Assembly (NCBI GenBank): GCA_947598825.1 | Contig: CANQFM010000011.1 | Location: forward strand, 1 to 64,000 | Source: an uncultured Eisenbergiella sp. | GTDB taxonomy: Bacteria; Bacillota; Clostridia; Lachnospirales; Lachnospiraceae | DNA length: 64,000 bases | Reading direction: 5' to 3' | Shown: piece after piece, positions 59,360-64,000 of the stretch | Numbering within the stretch: the first letter of the stretch is position 1 | How the letters are laid out: every line of letters begins with the position of its first letter | Made by a program: the position numbers and the translations under genes | The notes under the pieces: model-generated | Databases searched by the model: none | Seen by the model: the letters and a program-made list of their open reading frames with translations, nothing else | Told to the model about the DNA's origin: nothing

Positions 59360-59389
59360 TTGACGTCCGGTATGGAGAAATGGTACAAT
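59360..59389 (+). promoter_or_regulatory. Promoter of the large surface-protein gene
   Basis: -35 TTGACG (59360-59365), 18-nt spacer and -10 TACAAT (59384-59389). Transcription would begin near 59396, leaving an untranslated leader of about 180 nt before ATG 59578. I see no clear structured RNA in that leader. Confidence 0.7.
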
Positions 59390-59577
59390 AAAATCCCGTA
59401 ATGATAGTGCCAGAAACAGGAATTCATGACGGGGAAACCGACGGCGCTTACATAACCATTTTGCGCGTTGGGAAGTACGATCGGAAAACCGGTACTCGAA
59501 GTGGGCCCAATTGCTCCCTCTGTTCAAAAAGGGGTGAGAAATTGGCAGGAAGGCATGAAAAGAAAGGAAATCTGATC

Positions 59578-62500
59578 ATGAAAAACCAATTCAGGAAATG
59601 CATGGGAGTTTTGCTCGCGCTTATGGTGTTTCTTTGCCCCTGCGTGAGCGCTCTGGCAGAGGGTACGCAAAACGCGGCATCTGAATTACCGGCAGGCGAG
59701 ACGCTGGTGGATCAGGAAGCCACAGTGCCCTCGGAGGCGGCGGGTTCTTCGGAAATTTCAGATCCTGCGGATCTTTCGGAAACGCCGACGATCCCGGAGC
59801 TTTCGGATCCCCAGGAAGGGACCCCGGAGCTTTCGGCTCCCCAGGAAGAGATCCCGGAGACTTTGGTGAACCAGGGCTCTGCGGATACCGAGAAGCTTCA
59901 GGAAGAAGCAGAGGATAATGAAGATTTTCTGGAAGAGATTCCGGAGACCAGGGATGTTCAGGAAAATATCGCAGACCCGGAGGATCTTCCGGAGGAAAAC
60001 ACGGACACGGCAGAATCCCAGGAGCAGAATACGAATCCTGTAGAATCTCAGGAAAAGGATACGGATCCTGTAGATCTTTTGGAGGAAGAGGAGCCTCTTG
60101 GGGCCACGAAATCCGCGGATATTGCTGCGGAGCCGAGCGCTGTGTCAGAACTGTCGAATCAGTGGTCATCGCCGGAGGAATATTTCGAGCAGACACCCTG
60201 CCCCAGAGCGGAAGACGGGCAGCATCACCGCGGCACTAGAACGGTTGAAGCTTCCTGTACCACTGAGGGAGCTGTTTATGAGTACTGCGAAATTTGCCAT
60301 ATTCAGTGGCGGACCGGGACGATTCCCAAAAAGGCCCATGAGTACAGTGAGGAGCCGGAATATCAAAAGTCGGAGACCTGTACGGAACCCTGGAAAAAGA
60401 TTTATAAGTGCAAAAATTGTGGGAATACCTACTCTATTTCCGTCCCCGCAAAGGAACACACCTGGAAATCCGGCAATCCGGACGGATGGACGACCGTAGT
60501 GGGCAGCGAGCCCTCCTGCGGCAGAGCGGGGAAAATGATCCGCGAATGTTCGGTATGCGGCTATACGGAAACAAAAGAAGTCCCAGCGACGGGGGCGCAT
60601 GTTCCCGATGAGGGCAGCTCGGATTGTACGAGAAATGTCTGCACAGTCTGCGGTACATATCTGGGGTCAACCGGCAAGGAACATTCCATTGTCTGGCAGT
60701 CCATCGGTTCTCTGGATAAAAACGGTATGCATTTGGGCACCTGCAGCGTATGCGGGAAAATCGTCCGCGGCGATCACGTTTACTCGGACGACGGCGACTG
60801 CACGACGCCGGTTTATTGTTCAGTTTGCGGTCAGCTTCTGGAAGCGGGCAGCGGCGGACACAACCTGTACCCGCTGTTTGAGGGGGATAAACCCTATTAC
60901 AATTATGTAGACAATGGTGATGGCACCCATACGGGTGAACGGCAGTGCAGTAATGCCGGGTGTACAAAGGGTACCGGTGTTATCACGGAACCTCATAATT
61001 ATGACGCAGGAGTTATCATCGCAGAGCCTGCGTTTGGAACGGAAGGGAAGGAGATCTTTACCTGTCTTACCTGCGGATCGCAGAAGATCCAGACGCTGGC
61101 GGTTTTGGAGGAAGCGGATACGACGGGAGATGCGGATCCGAAGGAAGCTGCGCGTCAACGTTTTGAGGATCTTAAGTGCGTAAACAGTAGCGGACATAAC
61201 CTTATTGAGAAAACGACGCCCGCAACCTGCAAATCCGAAGGGGTGAAATACCTGCAATGTGAGTATTGCCGCTGGAAAGTGGATTATGAGCGTATTCCGA
61301 AGACCAGGCATCAATACGGAGAGCCAGAATACCAGGAGTCGAAAATCTGTACGGAACCCTGGGAAAAGGTTTATACATGCAAAATTTGCGGGAATACCTA
61401 CTCCATTTCCATCCCGGCAAAGAACCACACCTGGAAATCTGACAATCCGGATGGATGGACGCCTGTAGTGGGCAGCGAACCTTCTTGCGGCAGAGCGGGG
61501 AAAATGATCCGCGAATGTTCCGTATGCGGCTTTACGGAAACGAAGGAAGTCCCAGCGACGGGGGAGCATGTTTCAGACGAAGGCAAATCGGACTGCACAA
61601 GGAATGTTTGCACAGTCTGCGGAGAAGATCTGGGGCCAACCGGTAAGGAACATGACATCGACTGGAAGCCCATCGGTCCCTTGAATAAAAACGGTATGCA
61701 TTTGGGCACCTGCAGCGTATGCGGGAAAACCGTCCGCGGCGATCACATTTACGAGGACGACGGCGACTGCACGACGCCGGTCGAATGCCCGGTCTGCGGC
61801 CAGCTTTTGAAGGAGGGATATGACGGGCACAGCTATTATCCCACGGTGGATTCGGACGGTACTATCCACTTTGCCGGCACAGACAACGGCGATGGAACCC
61901 ATACCCGTCACTGCACCTATGAAGGCTGTACGGCGTCTCTTAATATCAAAGAAGCCCATAACTATGGAGACCCGGTCATCACCGTCAAGCCGGGGATCGG
62001 GACGACAGGCAAACAGGTATCCACCTGTAAAGTCTGCGGCCATAAAGAAGAAGAAATTTTGGATGCCCTGGAGGATCCGGGCACATCCGTGACGCCGACA
62101 GAGGAAGCAGAAGAAACAACGTCTCCGGCCCCGACAGAGGAAGCTAAAGAGACAGCGCCTTCGGCCCCGACGGAGGAAGCAGAAGGGACAACGTCTCCGG
62201 CCCCGACAGAGGAAGCCAAAGAGACAGCGCCTTCGGCCCCGACGGAGGAAGCAGAAGAGACAACGTCTCCGGCCCCGACGGAAAAAACAGAAGAGACAAC
62301 GTCTCCGGCCCCGACAGAGGAAGCCAAAGAGACAGCGCCTTCGGCCCCGACAGAGGAAGCAGAAGAGACGACGCCTTCGGCGTCCGCCCAGGTTCCTTCT
62401 GGCCAGCCGACTCCGGCGTTCGTATCGGAACCGGAAAGGCCTGCTGTATTTGACAATACACAGCCGCAGACGACGGAGGAGAATTCCGCTCTGATAAAGG

Positions 62501-62898
62501 GGACGGTAGAAGTTTCCGACGGCAAATCGGGATATAAGCTCTCGGTCGAGGTGAAACTGCCGAAGGGCGCGGCTTCGACCAGTAAGCTCACAGTTGAGGA
62601 CGTGACCAGTACCGATAAGGCCATAAAGAAGGTAGTTGAAGAGAAGTTTACCGGATATTTGGCATACGATATACAGATGTATAACGGAAGCACCTCTGTT
62701 CAGCCCGACAGCACAGTGGAAATTTCGCTTGAACTGCCCAAAAAGTGGACTGATGTGGCTGTTTACCGTATAGTCAACGGTAAGATGGTAAAGGTAAAGG
62801 CAAAGGTTAAAGACGGCCGGATCGTCTTTGCAACGGAGCAGTTTGGCATTTATATTCTGGTCAATAATGATTCTGCGATTTCCCTGCAGGAAGCATGA
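59578..62898 (+). CDS. Large secreted CxxC-repeat surface protein
   Basis: About 1106 residues. Signal peptide at 1-30 (MGVLLALMVFLCPCVSALAEG). An acidic Glu/Pro-rich stretch (about 35-190) leads to two diverged copies of a roughly 290-residue unit rich in CxxC pairs (CEICH, CKNCG, CSVCG, CTVCG, CSVCGK and so on). Then come eight 12-residue PTEEA repeats (about 840-935) and a C-terminal beta-type domain ending FATEQFGIYILVNN. There is no LPxTG motif or C-terminal membrane helix, so the mode of attachment is unknown. Start: AAAGGAAA precedes ATG 59578 and the signal peptide begins there; the frame is open from 59401, only about 5 nt after the predicted transcript start. Confidence 0.83.
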   Translation: MKNQFRKCMGVLLALMVFLCPCVSALAEGTQNAASELPAGETLVDQEATVPSEAAGSSEISDPADLSETPTIPELSDPQEGTPELSAPQEEIPETLVNQGSADTEKLQEEAEDNEDFLEEIPETRDVQENIADPEDLPEENTDTAESQEQNTNPVESQEKDTDPVDLLEEEEPLGATKSADIAAEPSAVSELSNQWSSPEEYFEQTPCPRAEDGQHHRGTRTVEASCTTEGAVYEYCEICHIQWRTGTIPKKAHEYSEEPEYQKSETCTEPWKKIYKCKNCGNTYSISVPAKEHTWKSGNPDGWTTVVGSEPSCGRAGKMIRECSVCGYTETKEVPATGAHVPDEGSSDCTRNVCTVCGTYLGSTGKEHSIVWQSIGSLDKNGMHLGTCSVCGKIVRGDHVYSDDGDCTTPVYCSVCGQLLEAGSGGHNLYPLFEGDKPYYNYVDNGDGTHTGERQCSNAGCTKGTGVITEPHNYDAGVIIAEPAFGTEGKEIFTCLTCGSQKIQTLAVLEEADTTGDADPKEAARQRFEDLKCVNSSGHNLIEKTTPATCKSEGVKYLQCEYCRWKVDYERIPKTRHQYGEPEYQESKICTEPWEKVYTCKICGNTYSISIPAKNHTWKSDNPDGWTPVVGSEPSCGRAGKMIRECSVCGFTETKEVPATGEHVSDEGKSDCTRNVCTVCGEDLGPTGKEHDIDWKPIGPLNKNGMHLGTCSVCGKTVRGDHIYEDDGDCTTPVECPVCGQLLKEGYDGHSYYPTVDSDGTIHFAGTDNGDGTHTRHCTYEGCTASLNIKEAHNYGDPVITVKPGIGTTGKQVSTCKVCGHKEEEILDALEDPGTSVTPTEEAEETTSPAPTEEAKETAPSAPTEEAEGTTSPAPTEEAKETAPSAPTEEAEETTSPAPTEKTEETTSPAPTEEAKETAPSAPTEEAEETTPSASAQVPSGQPTPAFVSEPERPAVFDNTQPQTTEENSALIKGTVEVSDGKSGYKLSVEVKLPKGAASTSKLTVEDVTSTDKAIKKVVEEKFTGYLAYDIQMYNGSTSVQPDSTVEISLELPKKWTDVAVYRIVNGKMVKVKAKVKDGRIVFATEQFGIYILVNNDSAISLQEA
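60220..62060 (+). repeat. Two diverged long repeats (offset 969 nt) in the surface-protein gene
   Basis: Unit 1 runs from about 60225 to 61090 and unit 2 from about 61194 to 62060. Matching anchors such as the TEPW-containing segment lie exactly 969 nt (323 codons) apart. Some stretches, such as that encoding CGRAGKMIRECSVCG, are nearly identical in DNA. Confidence 0.85.
62095..62382 (+). repeat. Eight 36-nt tandem repeats encoding PTEEA units
   Basis: Eight in-frame 12-codon units alternate between PTEEAEETTSPA-like and PTEEAKETAPSA-like versions (one unit has PTEKTEE). The period of 36 nt keeps the frame, so copy number can change without breaking the protein. Probably a wall-spanning stalk. 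Confidence 0.93.
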
Positions 62899-63043
62899 GA
62901 AGCTTTTCCTCTGACTTGTGATCGCTCAGGCGGCGATCGATAGAGAAGGAACAATTCAACAGCAACGGGAAATTAACAAATACGGAGTAGGGGGGTCATA
63001 AACCGCTCCCCGTCAGGTAGACAATCAAAAAAATTAAAATTTT

Positions 63044-63076
63044 CTGCCATCAGATTTAGGTCTGGTGGCAGTTTTT
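63044..63076 (+). terminator. Hairpin with T-run downstream of the surface-protein gene
   Basis: CTGCCATCAGA pairs with TCTGGTGGCAG (one G-U) and is followed by TTTTT. It could terminate the surface-protein transcript, although it adjoins the transposase remnant and may derive from that element's end. Confidence 0.65.
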
Positions 63077-63385
63077 ACGCTGCCTTCAGATATTGTTCAT
63101 ATTTCTCCATTGGCGTCAGAACACCTGTTTCTCTATCCATTTGGCCACCCTGGACATGCTCTGCGTCATCCCTGCGGCTTCAAGCAGGAGTACCTCTATG
63201 GAGCCACTTATAGTAAGCAGCCCGGGATACATGACCAAGTTTACAAAGCGCTCCGACCGGATAACCATGCTCTTCGTGTTCTTCTTTGACTGCCTGGTAG
63301 ATATGCCCATGCCTGACCAGGCTTAGCCCCGCCTCCTCTCTATCTCGTTTTTGGTTTTTCTAGTGTGCCCCGTTTCCGGCAATAT
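63075..63385 (-). pseudogene. Decayed IS3-family (IS150 type) transposase OrfB
   Basis: Reading the minus strand from about 63385, one frame gives IYQAVKEEHEEHGYPVGALC and then HVSRAAYYKWLHR, the N-terminal part of IS3-family OrfB. After a stop, a second frame gives EAAGMTQSMSRVAKW, the segment before the last catalytic region, and a third frame gives LTPMEKYEQYLKAA with the stop at 63075-63077, the usual C-terminus. Most of the catalytic core is missing and there are at least two frame changes, so it is inactive. Confidence 0.82.
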
Positions 63386-63520
63386 CATGAAAAGGGACGC
63401 AAAAGTTTTTGCAGCGGCCCGGACGGTACAGGCGGGACAGAATCGGCTGTGGACTTATTCGGGTATTTCGTATATACTTTAGGTGGTCGCGCGGCGGATA
63501 CGCGGCGTAGGGAGGGAAAG

Positions 63521-64000
63521 ATGTACGGTCGCATAAAAGAATGGGTCAAAAAGGAACGGCTGTTTTTGCTGTGCGGTCTGCTCGTGGCTTCTTTTGAGGT
63601 CCTGGGCATTCTGTTATGCAAAATCGCAGAGGAAGGAAAGGCCGGTCTGTTTTCTGTCAAAAATCTGCTTCTGCTCCTTTTGTCGGGCAGCGTTACCTTT
63701 ATTTTTACCGTGGTGGTTCTGGCCGGTATGCTGTATGGCGGGCGGCGTTTCGTTTCGGGCCGCGCAGAGCGTTCGGGACTGCTTTCCAGGCCGGTTTTTT
63801 ATTATTTCGCCCTGCTTGTCGGCTGGACGCCCTGTTTTCTGGCGTATTTTCCGGCCATCTACTCTTATGACGGCGAGCCGCAGCTGATTCAGTATACCCA
63901 GCATGCGTTTAATAATCATCATCCCATTGCCCACACGCTGATCCTTGGCGCCTGCTACGATCTTGGGAAATATTTGCAACAGAGAAACTGCCCGTTAGAC
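63521..64000 (+). CDS. Membrane protein, DUF6020-like, cut by the window edge
   Basis: The first 160 codons of a gene that runs off the right edge. GGAGGGAAAG precedes ATG 63521. Three membrane helices are visible (LFLLCGLLVASFEVLGILL, LLLLLLSGSVTFIFTVVVLAG, VFYYFALLVGWTPCFLAYFP), followed by YSYDGEPQLIQYTQHAFNNHHPIAHTLILG. The acidic Y-D motif after the helix and HHP-x3-T fit the DUF6020 / polytopic glycosyltransferase-like group, which would place it in surface polysaccharide assembly. The assignment is tentative without the rest. Confidence 0.65.
   Translation, partial: MYGRIKEWVKKERLFLLCGLLVASFEVLGILLCKIAEEGKAGLFSVKNLLLLLLSGSVTFIFTVVVLAGMLYGGRRFVSGRAERSGLLSRPVFYYFALLVGWTPCFLAYFPAIYSYDGEPQLIQYTQHAFNNHHPIAHTLILGACYDLGKYLQQRNCPLD

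Larger units (their letters stand above)
62899..63520. other. Intergenic region with terminator-like hairpin and decayed transposase
   Basis: No intact gene. The stretch to 63043 shows only a short GATCGC/GCGATC hairpin without a T-run. Then come a hairpin with a T-run (63044-63076), an IS3-type remnant on the minus strand, and the start region of the last gene, where a TATACT (about 63473) could be a -10 box with a poor -35. Confidence 0.6.

Noticed and set aside
59401-59577. Extension of the surface protein to a start at 59401
   Set aside because: That codon lies about 5 nt after the predicted transcript start with no ribosome binding site, and it would put 59 residues before a classic signal peptide.
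1-64000. tRNA, rRNA or prophage genes
   Set aside because: I looked for tRNA-like cloverleaf ends, rRNA segments, integrases and phage structural genes and found none I could support.

Overview
The window reads as the chromosome of a Gram-positive anaerobe of the Clostridia, most likely Lachnospiraceae. The evidence is strong purine-rich ribosome binding sites, a perfect CIRCE operator, a canonical T-box leader, Bce-type peptide-sensing ABC/two-component modules, an ECF transporter, a LarA racemase, an Mrp/Mbh-type antiporter cluster and CxxC-rich surface proteins. Most of the window is GC-rich. Two stretches, about 1-5260 and about 32500-34850, are visibly AT-richer and carry accessory-type genes.

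Layout. 1-5262 (+): an XRE regulator, two S51-type serine peptidase-like proteins flanking a GNAT acetyltransferase, an AlbA_2 (Schlafen-like) ATP-binding regulator with a tandem repeat in its linker, and an aminoglycoside-phosphotransferase-like kinase. 5275-8333 (-): an ECF sigma factor leading an ABC-2 export operon. 8485-13125 (-): a Bce-type module (response regulator, kinase, ATPase, permease). 13350-20943: two MATE exporters, a D,D-carboxypeptidase, a CIRCE-controlled Hsp20, then isoaspartyl dipeptidase and a YfcC carrier. 21079-25793 (-): a T-box operon whose specifier codon reads UGG (Trp), encoding an ECF S component, two EcfA ATPases, EcfT and a LarA-family racemase. 25884-29141 (-): an FtsX permease and its ATPase, the latter broken by a deletion. 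29347-34749: a secreted DUF5722-like protein, a kinase/regulator pair with an NAD(P)H oxidoreductase, and a second AlbA_2 protein with a different repeat in the same linker position. 34886-41968: CapA, a beta-propeller HD-GYP sensor, an exonuclease and a D,D-carboxypeptidase. 42161-52189 (+): TrmB and a ten-gene Mrp/Mbh-like ion-transport cluster with four antiporter-like proton-channel subunits and no hydrogenase genes. 52352-54194 (+): an IbrA/IbrB-like pair. 54201-59133 (-): a third FtsX/ATPase/kinase/regulator module. 59578-62898 (+): a large repetitive surface protein. 62899-64000: a decayed IS3-family transposase and the start of a membrane protein cut by the window edge.

How the genes work together. 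Three envelope-stress style modules (each a kinase and regulator with an FtsX-type ABC pair) sit in about 50 kb, with candidate TNACA-N4-TGTAA operators in front of two of the ABC pairs. The T-box, S component and LarA together suggest a tryptophan-responsive uptake and 2-hydroxy-acid operon. The two most unusual signals are these: both AlbA_2 proteins carry short tandem repeats whose unit (13/14 nt and 11 nt) is not a multiple of three, just before the C-terminal winged helix, as in a phase-variable gene; and three unrelated direct-repeat arrays each lie 5-12 nt upstream of a -35 box.
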